A stretch of 64,000 bases of DNA from Chlamydoabsidia padenii (GCA_025330725.1 JAIWND010000066.1:1-64000), one strand, 5' to 3'. Numbered from the stretch's first letter, positions 1 through 12,644 are shown. The notes: generated by a model from the sequence alone, not told the origin. Numbers and translations: made by a program.

Positions 1-3
1 TAT

Positions 4-14
4 CGGGATTTGAA
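4..14 (+). promoter_or_regulatory. CGGGATTTGAA element, eL31 promoter
   Basis: Exact copy of the window-wide CGG-NN-TTTGAA element. It lies about 75 bp before the probable donor of a 5'UTR intron in the eL31 gene, which places it close to the expected transcription start. Confidence 0.6.
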
Positions 15-89
15 TATTTATAAAGGCGGGGGGACATTCCGAGATCCCACTTTCTTCTTTCCTTTATTCTTCGAATCCACACTTTTAAA

Positions 90-257
90 GTAAGTGCTTG
101 ATGCGGGATGGATAGATGAAAACATGTAGATGTATGATTGGATGAATTGATGAAATGGATGGATAAACACATATTGGCGGATGGATGGACTACATGATAT
201 TTTGAAAAGGGGGTGTTGACAATGTCCGACTAATCATCATTCCTTGCTTTTTTATAG
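90..257 (+). other. Probable 5'UTR intron of the eL31 gene
   Basis: GTAAGT at 90-95 and a TTTTTTATAG acceptor ending at 257, one base before the ATG. No coding potential between. Leader introns are common in fungal ribosomal protein genes. Not confirmed by transcript data. Confidence 0.55.
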
Positions 258-769
258 ATGGCCAAGGATCAAAAAACCAACAAGCGCTCCACCCTCGCTG
301 ATGTCGTTACTCGTGAATACACTATTCATATGCACAAGCGTGTCTTTGGCCGGTAAGGAAGAAAAGGAAAGGAAAAATAAAAAGGCCAACACTAATGCTC
401 TCTCTCTCTCTCTTTTTTTTTTTTTTTTTCGACAGTGCCTTGAGAAAGCGCTCTCCTCATGCTGTTAAGGCTGTCAAGGAATTCGCTCAAAAGGCTATGG
501 GTACCTCTGATGTCCGTATCGACCCCGCTTTGAACAAGGCTTTGTGGGCTCGTGGTGTCAAGCACACTGACCACCGTATCCGTGTCCGTATCGCTCGTAA
601 GCGTAACGATGACGAAGATGCCAAGGAAAAGCTCTACTCCTATGTCACCTACGTCCCTGTTGCCTCCTTAAAGGGTAAGACATGATTTATAAAAGTCATA
701 TTATGGTATACTCATTTTTTTCCCTTTATTGTTATAGGTCTCGAAACTTCTGTTGTTGACGACGAATAA
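258..769 (+). CDS. RPL31: 60S ribosomal protein eL31
   Basis: Structural protein of the large cytosolic ribosomal subunit. Three coding exons: 258-352, 436-674 and 738-769. The spliced product is about 121 aa, the usual eL31 length. It carries the family landmarks [11 protein letters not shown] near the N-terminus, [17 protein letters not shown] in the middle and [20 protein letters not shown] followed by YVTYVPV near the C-terminus. The ATG is preceded directly by TTTTTTATAG, and a GTAAGT donor sits at 90-95, so a 5'UTR intron (about 90-257) probably ends exactly at the start codon. Codon use is strongly biased to preferred C-ending codons, as expected of a highly expressed gene. The first coding intron has a long T tract (about 412-429) before its acceptor. 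Identification is secure; the 5'UTR intron is inferred from splice consensus. Confidence 0.95.
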
Positions 770-1287
770 ATTGGATCGATTATCACCTCATATCTTCACT
801 AGTGATAGATTATGTGTATTATTTGGAAATATTGATTAATAAAAGAAACTTGATATATCTTTATCATGCTTGTTTGGTTTTATTTGTTGTAGCATTCGTT
901 TATTGGATAGGGGAGGGGGATAGGTTTGAATGTATGGATTATATGGTCAACTTTTGCATTGATCGTTTTAAACTCCGAGTGCCCGACTTCACTCTTTTTT
1001 TCTTTAATGTGCTGTCCAATGGACAAAATCATTATATTTAAAGCACATGTGGTCAATCAAGTTATTAAAGTTGTGTGATCGATAATGGGGGATTTCTTTT
1101 GCATAATGAACCCGTCAGCTTCACGTGGCGCCCAGCAAATCATTCATTTTAATACCAGACAACATTGATGTAACATACCATCTCATGCAATCTTTATACA
1201 ATCTTAAGTGAGTTTACCGACAAGAAAGTCTTTGATCTTTTACCAAGTTATAGGAGCTTGACTGGGAATGCTTCAAAGGTCATGGAT
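770..1287. other. Intergenic, eL31 to NVJ2-like gene
   Basis: 3'UTR/downstream DNA of eL31 and the promoter of the next gene. AT-rich; no convincing reading frame or RNA gene seen. Confidence 0.5.
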
Positions 1288-1298
1288 CGGGACTTGAA
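1288..1298 (+). promoter_or_regulatory. CGGGACTTGAA element (one-base variant)
   Basis: Variant of the shared element with CTTGAA in place of TTTGAA, 95 bp upstream of the NVJ2-like ATG. A TTTC-repeat/poly-T leader follows it. Confidence 0.5.
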
Positions 1299-1393
1299 TT
1301 ATTTGGCACATAAATTTCTACTAGGTCGACTTTTTTAGTTTCTTTCTTTCTTTCTTTCTTTAAACTTTTTTTTTTTTTCTTCTTCTTCCTTGT

Positions 1394-3438
1394 ATGGATT
1401 GGATTGTTGGTTTATTCTTTTACTTTCTGGGTGCATTTACCTTTCTTCCTCTGGTAATATGGATTACTCAACTTTACATTACACTGACACGATCTACACC
1501 ATCTGCCATTATTGAACGGAATGTACACAATGTCGACGACACATCTTGCCACAAGTATGATACAAAACAAGGTTGGATATATCTTTCCCCTACTTATCAA
1601 TCAAAACTACCTTTGGTTGGTGCAAAAGGACAATCTTTTGGGCGGTATGGACACGGTTACGGTGTGCTCAAACACGGTCTTCTCAAGATCTATAGCGACG
1701 AAATGCAACGACTTTGCGAATGGACTCTTGACTTGAACAAATACAACGTCTCTCTCTATCCCTCTGGACGACAAGAACACATTTTATTTAGTCGCTCGGT
1801 GGCTTTACGACTCACACGCAAACCAACAGCGGCAACAGATACCACCACGACTGCCATTCAAGACGATAAACTCTTCTTCTCATGCACTCGGCCGATCGAC
1901 AAGGAAGATTGGTACTTTGCTTTTTTATCCGTGACCGACTTTTCTTCATCTACACCTGCTATTTGTCGTCATACCATACCATTTGATCCTATAGCTGTGG
2001 CGTCTCTGATCACGTCTGTCAGCAAGGAATCCGATACTGCTATTCCATGGTTTAATGCGATACTAGGACGGACATTCTTGGGTATTCAAAAGACCCACCG
2101 ACTACAACATTATGTCTTTGAAACCCTCTCAAAGAAAGCAAACAAGATGACAACGACACCTGGCTTCCTGGGTAATATCAATGTCCGTAGTGTAGATATG
2201 GGACATGCCATTCCTTATTTTACCAATCCTACTCTTGTTGCGCTTGATCCAGATGGCACGTTGGTATTGGATACTCTGGTGGATTATACTGGTGGATTCA
2301 AGGTGGTGATTGAAACGACGATGGGTAACGGTGCTCTCCGACTTCCTTTGGTGCTCTCCTTGACACTTCAGTCATTGTCCGGTACGATCCGATTCAAAAT
2401 TAAACCTCCTCCAAGCAATCGATACTGGGTTGGATTCTGCACGATGCCGAGGATGAAATGGTCTATTGTGCCTGCTGTCTCGAATTACAATGTCAAACTT
2501 ACTTTGGTGACCAAGATCATTGAATCCAAAATCAGACGAATGATGGCCGATAATATGGTGTTACCTAATATGGAAGATATTCCATTTGCAAGATCGGATG
2601 GGTTGGGTGGGATCTTCTTTGGCACGGAAAACGACAAGAAAATGACCAACTTGATAAATAGCAGCAACAGGATTGGCTCGACTAGGTTCCAATCATCTGG
2701 GAACGATCACTCTGATAACGACAATAATCCAGTCAATCACCATACATCGCCGGCAACAACTTTAACTTTTGGTTTATCATCTGGTCGCTGGTCTAAACTA
2801 TTCACCACTCGCCGACGGAAGAACACCACATCTAATTCATCGATTTTAAATGGTGAAGGTACACCAGTTGGTGAGGGGTTGTATAACAAAGTAAAGGACA
2901 AATACAAGGTAAGCCAAGAAAAGAAAGAGAGAGAGAAAAAAAAAAAGAGGAGGGAAAAAACTAGATGGTGAAAACTAGGACTAACAAAGTGTATTTCTTT
3001 TTTTTTTTTTTATATTCCTCTTTTAAATAGCAGACCGAAAATGATCAAAAAGCCAACAGAAAGAACATAATATCCTCCAATACTAAGGACATCAATGGCG
3101 ACTTACCTATCGACAAATCCTCTGTAGACTCGACAAAGACGGAAATGACATCCAATTTACCAACATCTACACCATCATCATCATCTACATCATCGATTTC
3201 ATCTTCCTCATCGACAAACACCGTATCAGATAACACACATTATTCCCTCGTCACTGATCCCGAATTTGGAAAAACAACAATGACATCACTTGATGCGATT
3301 ACCAATGATAACATCCAGACCATCTCATCAAATCACTCTCATTCATCACTGGACAATACTTTACCACTGCGATTAGAAGACGAAAAAGGAAAACCACCAT
3401 TACCACCTCGACCCAATACACATCGTCAGATCCATTAA
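1394..3438 (+). CDS. PH-SMP lipid-transfer protein (NVJ2/TEX2 family)
   Basis: Probable tether and lipid-transfer protein of ER membrane contact sites. Two exons: 1394-2908 and 3031-3438, about 640 aa. An N-terminal hydrophobic segment (about residues 4-30) would anchor it in the ER. It is followed by a PH-like region (about 88-190, including GYGVLKHGLLKIYSDEM) and an SMP/synaptotagmin-like lipid-binding domain from about 215 to 400. SMP-like stretches include WFNAILGRTF, GFLGNINVRSVDMGHAIPYF and LDTLVDYTGGFKVVIETTM. The C-terminal third is Ser/Thr/Asn-rich and probably disordered, ending near a proline run (KPPLPPRP). TM-PH-SMP order matches yeast Nvj2 and animal TEX2. The start is the first ATG after a T-rich leader. 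Family assignment is by recognition of domain order and motifs; the exact cellular contact site is not known. Confidence 0.82.
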
Positions 3439-3772
3439 ATAACCAAACCAGTAAATAAATCACAACCCTTTGATATCATCAACAAGAATCCTTGAAATGG
3501 ATATACCAGTATAGATTATAGTTAGTAGTTGAATAGATTATAGTTGTAATTAAATATTTGTTAGTTATAGTTTTATTACTATGTACTGTTTTTTTTTTTT
3601 TTGGCTTGCTACCACTATTGAACAAATAAAAAACACATGTAAAATTCGAACAAACAGGGATGGATGAGACTTTGTGTATTTTGCAGTGTCATTCTAATCT
3701 ACCATGACTCTTCCAAAAAAAGTAAATCCATCATTCATGCAGATTCGAACGCCGACGAAACTTTCAAAAGTG
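3439..3772. other. Intergenic between NVJ2-like gene and tRNA
   Basis: AT-rich 3' region with a short poly-T run at about 3591-3602. Only the element variant at 3744-3754 stands out. Confidence 0.4.
3744..3754 (-). promoter_or_regulatory. CGGCGTTCGAA element variant near tRNA
   Basis: On the minus strand reads CGG-CG-TTCGAA. It lies 3' of the tRNA-iMet gene, not upstream of an obvious protein gene. TTCGAA also resembles the core of a tRNA B box, so it may be coincidental. Confidence 0.3.
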
Positions 3773-3778
3773 AAAAAA
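3773..3778 (-). terminator. Pol III T6 terminator of tRNA-iMet
   Basis: Six consecutive T on the minus strand, two bases after the tRNA discriminator base. Confidence 0.75.
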
Positions 3779-3779
3779 G

Positions 3780-3851
3780 TAGCTTGTGGAAGTTTCGATC
3801 CTCCGACCTATGGGTTATGGGCCCATCGCTCTTCCCCTGAGCTAACAAGCT
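3780..3851 (-). tRNA. Initiator tRNA-Met (CAT)
   Basis: 72 nt cloverleaf without intron or encoded CCA. The acceptor stem AGCTTGT/ACAAGCT is perfectly paired with discriminator A, and the D arm is GCTC/GAGC. The anticodon stem is ATGGG/CCCAT around the loop CCCATAA (anticodon CAT). The T arm is GGAGG/CTTCC with the loop ATCGAAA. Initiator hallmarks are all present: A1-U72, three consecutive G-C pairs next to the anticodon loop, and A54 instead of T54 in the T loop. Position 33 is C, as I recall for vertebrate initiators, where S. cerevisiae has U. Elongator tRNA-Met is excluded by these features. It stands alone, not in a tRNA cluster. Confidence 0.92.
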
Positions 3852-4210
3852 ATCTATTGAAAAAAAAATCTTGAAGTGCTATATAAAGCATATGATCGGG
3901 GTTTCAAAAAATCACGTGATCGTTTTTGAGTGGGTGAATCACTCCCACTTTTCAATTTAATTAGTTAATCATCAAGTAAAGAATGTGCTGATCATTTATT
4001 GTAAGAACAAAGAAAGAAGAGAGAATAGTGGTGATATGATTCAAATTAGCACTTACTTTTGGGAAAAGAAAGGGGGTACATTATGTGATAATGACAATGA
4101 AAGAGCTTCCAACTGCAGGTCATTCTTACTGTTTTCATTTAATCATCCAATTGGGGGCAAACTATATCCCCTTTTTGGGATGCACGAATTGGGATTGAAA
4201 ATAAAAGGTC

Positions 4211-4242
<32 letters not shown>

Positions 4243-4566
4243 GTTATTTTCATTCCTATCTCTTTCTTCCTCTCTTCTTTCTTTTTTTTTTTCTTTCTTT
4301 CACTCGATCCTTTTTTTCTACTCTTTATGTATATACCTTACTTATAAAAAACATAACTATTAGAATATAACATTGTATTCCACTTATCATACACGTAACG
4401 CAATACCCATTCTTATTACCCCTATTCCGTCGAATCACTGTATAAAACAAGGTAAATCACAACTCATTTTATAACCAACAGACTCGACAAGAACCACTAA
4501 AACATCGTGGATATTTTAACATATATTAACCATTATCTCTTCTCCTCCTTTTTGTTTGGTGATAGT
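3852..4566. other. Intergenic with T27 tract
   Basis: Upstream region of the next gene. Contains a T run at 4216-4242 and further pyrimidine-rich sequence to 4320. The 120-codon frame across this run is low-complexity and not a gene. No exact shared promoter element found here. Confidence 0.4.
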
Positions 4567-6210
4567 ATGTTGTACGTTCCACCTCCTTATTCGTCAGGGA
4601 CCAATTTATCTGTATGTGAACAAGGCAAATATACAATCACCACTCCACCATCGCCACCCACAGCACTATTGTCTTCTGATCTTCACTCTCACAATGAAGC
4701 AACCGATTGTCAACCTTACCTCTTGACGGATACCAAGGACTCGATCCAGGAATCACCACCACTGACGCCCAAACAAGCAGCTGAATTACAAGACCCCGGA
4801 CCTTCTCAAACAACAACAGGTGTGGTTGACAGCTTTTACAGTGACGGGGACTATGTATTTTACAACAACCACAATGGATTTGAAGATACTACAGACGACG
4901 AGGATCACCCACAACAAGGCGGCTATGTATACGAACCTTTTTATTCAACACCAATGATGACGAACGATTATTTTGAAACCGCCAATCGTGCATTCCATGC
5001 CACTATCAATAAATTCTCACGACAGAATTACCCGGAACATCGAAAACGAAACATGTACAACTTTTTGGAAAATTGGCACCTTCACAATATATATAGTAAA
5101 TCCCAACAAGTCTTACTTGGTATTCCACATGTACGTCCTATGGTTTTACTATCTGGTGATGATTTTATGTTTACACCTCCTTTACTACAACAACAACAAC
5201 AATCTGATGAAGATGATGATGAATACGAGGATGGTGGTGGTTATATGGAGGATTATGTGGATGATCATTATCAGCAGCAACTTGGGTATCTGGATCAATC
5301 AATGCAAATGGAATGGATAGATGACGATGGACAAATGTTTGAAGATAATGGCGGAATCTCGGATGATGGTGTTGTCATCATGTCTGCTCCTGATCCCCCT
5401 CTTATGGCTCCACCACCCATATCGTCAGTTTTAAATGAAAATGTCTGGATGAAGAATCATATGAACTTGATCTCGGAATCTTTTATACTGAATGATGACA
5501 ACCAACAACAACAACAACAACAAGAAAAAGAAGACGCATCTTTCTCTACTGGTGATCAATCTCCCCATTTCCTTGGTGCAATCACCTCTGAATTACTCCA
5601 CTGGTATCGCACATCGGATCGAGGACGACCACCTTCGACTATTATGGAAAACTATGGGAACGATGAAGAAGAAGGACACACGGTGACACCAATAATGCTC
5701 ACTAATGATTACGATAACAACCAAAATACAAGCGATGATGATCTGGATACTAACAACAAGAAAATGAACACTCGCCCAACACATGCTGACGACTCTATCA
5801 AGCTCATACCAAAGCACGATTCTTTTACACCCATCTCATACCAATCATTAGCGGATATTGTTAACCACTCATCCACATCACACGATTTATTGCCACCTGA
5901 TTATGGATCCACAGCATATACTGGTCAGCAGGAATTGAAAAAGCACCAACGTCAAAAAAAGGGTCTCAAACACCAAATGATGGCAGCTTCAAACTTGGCA
6001 TTGGCAATGGCATCGAATTATCGGTCGGAGGGCAATGCAACACCAAGCTCATTTATTCGCTGTGTCTTTCGGATATGGCATGTCTTTATGTTGACAGCTG
6101 AAACAGTACTTGTAGGTCTTTGGGGGCAACCACCACAATCCGCCTCTCTCTCTACCAACACCAAATCCAATATACGGTCATCCTCGGTCCAATCTATTCT
6201 CCCCTTTTAA
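4567..6210 (+). CDS. Lineage-specific low-complexity protein, function unknown
   Basis: Single-exon frame of 547 aa starting at the ATG 4567; the frame is open back to 4507 but only from a GTG, so ATG is preferred. I do not recognise a family. The N-terminal 100 residues are Pro/Ser/Thr-rich (PPPYS, TTPPSPPT, SPPLTPKQA). A more ordered block lies at about 130-210 (ANRAFHATINKFSRQNYPEH, ENWHLHNIYSKSQQ). Long Asp/Glu- and Gln-rich stretches follow. Near the C-terminus a hydrophobic/aromatic helix (FIRCVFRIWHVFMLTAETVL) precedes a Ser-rich tail and could associate with membranes. PPPY and PTPP-like motifs could bind WW or SH3 domains. Real coding is supported by length and codon quality, not by homology. 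Confidence 0.6.
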   Translation: MLYVPPPYSSGTNLSVCEQGKYTITTPPSPPTALLSSDLHSHNEATDCQPYLLTDTKDSIQESPPLTPKQAAELQDPGPSQTTTGVVDSFYSDGDYVFYNNHNGFEDTTDDEDHPQQGGYVYEPFYSTPMMTNDYFETANRAFHATINKFSRQNYPEHRKRNMYNFLENWHLHNIYSKSQQVLLGIPHVRPMVLLSGDDFMFTPPLLQQQQQSDEDDDEYEDGGGYMEDYVDDHYQQQLGYLDQSMQMEWIDDDGQMFEDNGGISDDGVVIMSAPDPPLMAPPPISSVLNENVWMKNHMNLISESFILNDDNQQQQQQQEKEDASFSTGDQSPHFLGAITSELLHWYRTSDRGRPPSTIMENYGNDEEEGHTVTPIMLTNDYDNNQNTSDDDLDTNNKKMNTRPTHADDSIKLIPKHDSFTPISYQSLADIVNHSSTSHDLLPPDYGSTAYTGQQELKKHQRQKKGLKHQMMAASNLALAMASNYRSEGNATPSSFIRCVFRIWHVFMLTAETVLVGLWGQPPQSASLSTNTKSNIRSSSVQSILPF

Positions 6211-6390
6211 ATAGTTTTATTTGTATTCTTTACCTCTCTTGTTTATTCTATTCCTTTATATATGTCTTCCATCTCTCTCTCTCTCTCCTTTTTTATATAA
6301 CTATATATATCCATGCTAACAAATTGATCAATAAAAAAACCCGCCTTTATATAATCTTTATTTATGTATTGTGGGGTATTTTTTTTATAT

Positions 6391-6630
6391 TTATAAATGT
6401 TTGTCTTCTGGGGAAATAGGTAGAGGTTTTTTGTTGAAATGATCAGTGCGTGCTTTGAAAATAGCCAACTGTTCGGGTGATAACTGCAGGATGGGTGCTA
6501 TTTCATCTTCAATAGGTGCTACAATGCATTTTAGTTCATTATTTAGGATTTCCATATATTTACCTGCATCTGTGATGATGTTGGCATAAACAAATACAAG
6601 TGATAGTAATATGAAGAATTGGAAATACAT
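6391..6630 (-). CDS. Small putative secreted protein
   Basis: 79-codon frame converging on the preceding gene. It begins with a clear signal-peptide-like stretch (MYFQFFILLSLVFVYA) followed by a mature part of about 63 residues with a single Cys, an amphipathic Glu/Leu-rich centre and a polar C-terminus. A pyrimidine-rich leader precedes the ATG on the minus strand, as for other genes here. No known family recognised. A GTAAGT on the plus strand at about 6635 could belong to an opposite transcript instead, so the gene is plausible but unproven. Confidence 0.4.
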   Translation of the reverse strand: MYFQFFILLSLVFVYANIITDAGKYMEILNNELKCIVAPIEDEIAPILQLSPEQLAIFKARTDHFNKKPLPISPEDKHL

Positions 6631-6716
6631 GAAGGTAAGTGAGAGAAGGGAAAATAATACTCTTTATGGATAGATAATTTGTCGTACCTGTTTCTTTTTG
6701 GCCGCGGAAGGTTTTA

Positions 6717-6751
<35 letters not shown>

Positions 6752-7230
6752 CTTCAATAGATCCGACACATCCTTATCAATTTCAAGTACAGTTATTAGG
6801 TGATTCACTTTTTTTGCATGACATCTTTGGTGGTTCGATGTCAAACATCACACTTTTTGCATGAAAAGTCGGGATTTGAAAAACAAGAATTTTTTCTTTC
6901 TTGGAAAGTGTTTTCCAAAAATAGATTGCAAGGTACATTTCCCACATCGTATACATAGTTTTGGTCCAAATGATCTGTCTTATTAGGAGGGAAGGGATAG
7001 ATCCGGCCAATATGATGAGCAAGGTTTATCATTTTACCCTATTGGGTCAAACTCTACCTCTTGTCCCTTTTTTCTTTTATGCTCAAATCAATCAAAGGAA
7101 GAAGCACAGTAACATCATTCTAAATTATACATGGTATATCTTTATCAAACTTGATGTATCATAAGAAAGTTATTTAAGAAAGGGGTAGCAACATGGTGGA
7201 TTACTCGTGGCATTCCTTTGTGCTGTCAAG
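6631..7230. other. Intergenic with T33 tract and orphan element
   Basis: Contains a T run at about 6719-6751, followed by CTTCAATAG that looks like an intron 3' end, and an exact CGGGATTTGAA at 6870-6880. Short frames here do not look coding. It separates the small minus-strand gene from ERV46. Confidence 0.4.
6870..6880 (+). promoter_or_regulatory. CGGGATTTGAA element
   Basis: Exact copy 240 bp upstream of the small minus-strand gene and 440 bp upstream of ERV46. It may serve the small gene. Confidence 0.45.
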
Positions 7231-7241
7231 CGGGATTTGAA
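7231..7241 (+). promoter_or_regulatory. CGGGATTTGAA element, ERV46 promoter
   Basis: Exact copy 81 bp before the ERV46 ATG, followed by a C/T-rich leader. Confidence 0.65.
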
Positions 7242-7322
7242 TTTCGTCCATGTCTCCCTCTCTCTTTTTTTTTGGTCCCCCTCCCCTTCCTTTCCCTTTT
7301 TCATCAACTCCTTCCATCATCC

Positions 7323-8914
7323 ATGCCACCCAAGTCTTTTTTTAATAGACTGAAACGACTGGATGCCTATGCCAAGACACTGGATGACTTTCGTATACGA
7401 ACAACCACTGGTGCGGTAGGTAAGTACCATAGATCGTTCTTTTACATCTTATCAATTAACTTTTACTCTTATCTACTTTTTGAAATAGTGACACTGATTA
7501 GCACAGTTATCATTGGATTCTTGGTCATGATTGAAGTATGGTCGTATCTGACGCCGGTATTGAAACCAGAGATCGTGGTTGATGGTGGCAAGATGGAAAA
7601 ACTACCCATTAACTTTGATATTACCTTCCCTAATCTACCCTGTCACTGTAAGTCAAACTCCCTTCCACCTTCTCATAAAATGAAAATAATCCCATTTTTA
7701 TATATATAGTACTCAGTTTGGATGTAATGGATGAAAGCGGGCAACATATCAGCAACTATGAACACGACGTATTCAAAGTACGCTTGGATGAAGACGGCAA
7801 AGAGATCGAAGCGGAAAAACCATCAGGTAAAACACACACATACACACACAAAGGGAACCCTCTTTGTTTGTATTGTATTGACTTATTATTTATGATATTT
7901 AGTATTAAGCAATCCTAATGTGGCAGGTGACTTGGCCATCCATCAAGAAGATACAAACTATTGTGGACCTTGTTATGGCGCTGCTCCTGATAATGAATGT
8001 TGTAATACCTGCGAACAAGTCAAACAAGCCTATGCCAAAGTATCATGGGCTTTTAAACCAAATGAAATCGAACAGGTAAGGTAAAACTCAAAGGGAGGGC
8101 GGGAAATAACTAACCATATTATTATTATTAGTGTATTAAAGAAGGACTTGTGAATGGATATGGGGAATTATCAAAAGGTGGATGTCGTATGTATGGTCAT
8201 TTACTGGTGAACAAACTTCGCGGCAACTTTCATTTCTCACCAGGTCCTTCCTTCAACTATGGTGCTCAACATGTCCATGATGTACGCGCCTATTTATATT
8301 CCAACTTTAACTTTAAACATACCATTGATCATTTACAATTTGGTGATCAAACACAACATCAATTACACAAGCAAAAACGAACCAAGGCTCTTGCTTTGAC
8401 AAATCCATTGGATGGGACTAAATGGGGTGGTGATGAAGGTAACTGGAAACCCCCCCCCAAGACATAAATCAAATACTCACTTTATGTAATAGCTGTGGCC
8501 ATGCATCAATACTTTTTAAAGATAGTACCCACTCAATTTGACTTCCTTAGTGGTCAAGATCATCTTCGCACATTCCAATACTCAGTCAATCGGCAAGAAC
8601 GCAGCTTAATGCAAAACTCGGGAGCTGCCGGTGGTGTGCCCGGTAAAGAAGGGGGATGGATGACTAAAAAGGAAATGAATGATATTAACAGTTGGCTCTC
8701 TCTATAAATCTTTTTTAATATAGGTGTCTTCTTCCATATGGACTTCTCGCCAATGCGTGTCATCTACACTGAAGAACGGAAATCCTTGGCCAGTGTATTG
8801 GTCAGTGTTTGTGCTATTGTTGGTGGAATCTTTACTGTGGCAAGCATAGTCGATGGATTCCTTTACAAGGCCGCTTCCTTACAACAGAAGAACCAAATGG
8901 GCAAATCTTTATAG
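7323..8914 (+). CDS. ERV46: COPII vesicle/ERGIC cargo receptor Erv46
   Basis: Membrane protein of ER-Golgi vesicles that works with Erv41 in retrieval and sorting of cargo. Seven exons: 7323-7419, 7489-7647, 7710-7826, 7903-8075, 8132-8438, 8493-8642 and 8724-8914. The product is about 397 aa, normal for the ERGIC3/Erv46 family. The N-terminus carries the conserved FFNRLKRLDAYAKTLDDFR block and a first membrane segment (about 35-55). The lumenal domain has the Cys-rich YCGPCYGAAPDNECCNTC signature near residue 145 and GCRMYGHLLVNKLRGNFHF. The second membrane segment (SLASVLVSVCAIVGGIFTVA) is near the C-terminus, ahead of a short cytosolic tail ending in Lys-Ser-Leu. The acceptor of exon 4 could alternatively be 24 nt further on, in frame. 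Identification is secure. Confidence 0.93.
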
Positions 8915-11129
<2,215 letters not shown>

Positions 11130-11367
11130 ATATTGAAATACATCACATAACACTCCCAAACATCCCCCATTTTTTTTTACATTAGTTAGTATTCTTCCCC
11201 CTTTATTAAAAAAAGACTCTTTTAAGTTTTAGTCTTATTTTTTGTTTGAAATAAAAAAAACTAGCCATTTCAAAAGATAATCCAATAGATGATGTTACGT
11301 GGTGGTCGGTCATTCCGGGGTTGTGTAACAAAAAAAGTATGGGTAATTCAAATTCCGGCGACTGAGG

Positions 11368-11410
<43 letters not shown>

Positions 11411-11672
11411 ATTATTCGGAATGGTGACATGGCATAGTAAAGTAACAAAACAGATGGACTCGCCTTGATTGTCCTAAGCATAGACTGGTGATTTGAATGA
11501 TGGGACCTTCTTGAAACAAGGTAAGAGAAAAGGAGGTAAATCGTATTGGCGTGTATACTCGTCAATGCGACTGGTTGTAACCGTGGGTGTCGGGCATTAA
11601 ATATATATATATTTTGATCAACCAAGCAGAATTTCTGGAAAACCCCTTCTTCCTCTTCTTAAAATTCATCCC
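11130..11672. other. Intergenic with T39 tract
   Basis: Enolase 3' region, a T run at about 11371-11409 and an exact promoter element (11347-11357). The minus-strand frame over the T run encodes poly-Lys and is not a gene. Confidence 0.45.
11347..11357 (-). promoter_or_regulatory. CGGAATTTGAA element
   Basis: Exact CGG-NN-TTTGAA copy, reverse orientation, 315 bp before the voltage-sensor-like gene: further than usual, with the T39 tract between. Confidence 0.45.
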
Positions 11673-12644
11673 ATGGATTATGATGAAGAACAACACTTGT
11701 ATAAAAATGGGTTTAACATTAAAAGGTAAAACAGAATAAAATGAAACTAAACAAAAGGTAAAAGGAAACCCAACAAGTTAACTGGTATTCTATAGAGCCC
11801 GCTTTTTCTCTTCAAGAACACAACATGGTTTGACTCGTGCTGAGATGATCCAGGGGATGGCCAATCGACTATTGTACTCCAACTTTTATATTGCCTTGTA
11901 TTTATGTCTTGGTATACTAAGTCTGGTGTCTATTATCATGGTAAGGTAAAAAAACAAAAAACCAGGTAGAAAACAAAAGGTCAGACTAATATAAAACATT
12001 ACTTGTCAAGTCTAGTGTCTACAAGAAACATGGTAAGAACCAAATTATATATATATAAAAAAAAGTCCTACTAACACCATATAGTCCTTCAAGAACATTC
12101 ATCTTATTTGAAGCCATTATCAACTTTGCTATGATCATTGAAGTCACTATTCGGGTATTGGCTTTAAGAAAGGTAATGTATACATGCAAATACACAGAGA
12201 GGAGAGTATTAATTTAAAACAAGATCTTTATATAGACCTATTGGCAATCTCTTTGGAATGTGGTGGATATTATCTTGGTAGGATTATGTGTAATCACATT
12301 GATTTTATTAGCGACGGGCTGCTCTACCACCGAACGAACCGAAGCCATCTTTGATTCTATATTACTGATCATCCGGAACTGCTTCCAATTCTTCCGACTC
12401 TGTAGGATGGCGAAAAAGTAAGTAAGGAAATAATCTCTCCCTTCCTTCATGGTGGTGGTTAATCAACTTTTTTTGTTGCTGTAGGAACAAGTACTCAATC
12501 TATGCCAAGACGACTCGAATCGATTTTAATAATCTACCTGACGAGCGACCTCCTTCCAATGAATACTCAAGAGACGATCGATTACGACAAAGCTTTTATT
12601 TGGATGATGATGATGATCCGGATCTTGAACAGGATCGATTTTAA
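11673..12644 (+). CDS. Voltage-sensor-like four-helix membrane protein
   Basis: Six exons: 11673-11725, 11796-11940, 12016-12032 (17-nt microexon), 12085-12172, 12236-12417 and 12485-12644; 214 aa. The spliced protein has four hydrophobic segments: SNFYIALYLCLGILSLVSII, FILFEAIINFAMIIEVTIRV, NVVDIILVGLCVITLILLA and a weaker fourth (DSILLIIRNCFQFFRLCR). The E..IR and WN.VD motifs match S2 and S3 of the ion-transport/voltage-sensor fold. The fourth helix carries only sparse Arg residues (IRN..QFFRLCRMAKK), so sensing strength is uncertain. There is no pore domain and the C-terminal tail is Asp-rich, so it resembles stand-alone voltage-sensor proteins. The microexon is needed to keep the frame and gives the CPS motif before helix 2. 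Function in fungi is unknown to me. Confidence 0.65.

Noticed and set aside
4507..4566. Start of the 4.6-kb gene at GTG 4507
   Set aside because: Eukaryotic translation normally needs ATG; the first in-frame ATG is 4567.
11206..11625. 139-codon minus-strand frame downstream of enolase
   Set aside because: Its centre is a homopolymer-encoded poly-Lys run and it overlaps the enolase 3' region; composition is not coding-like.
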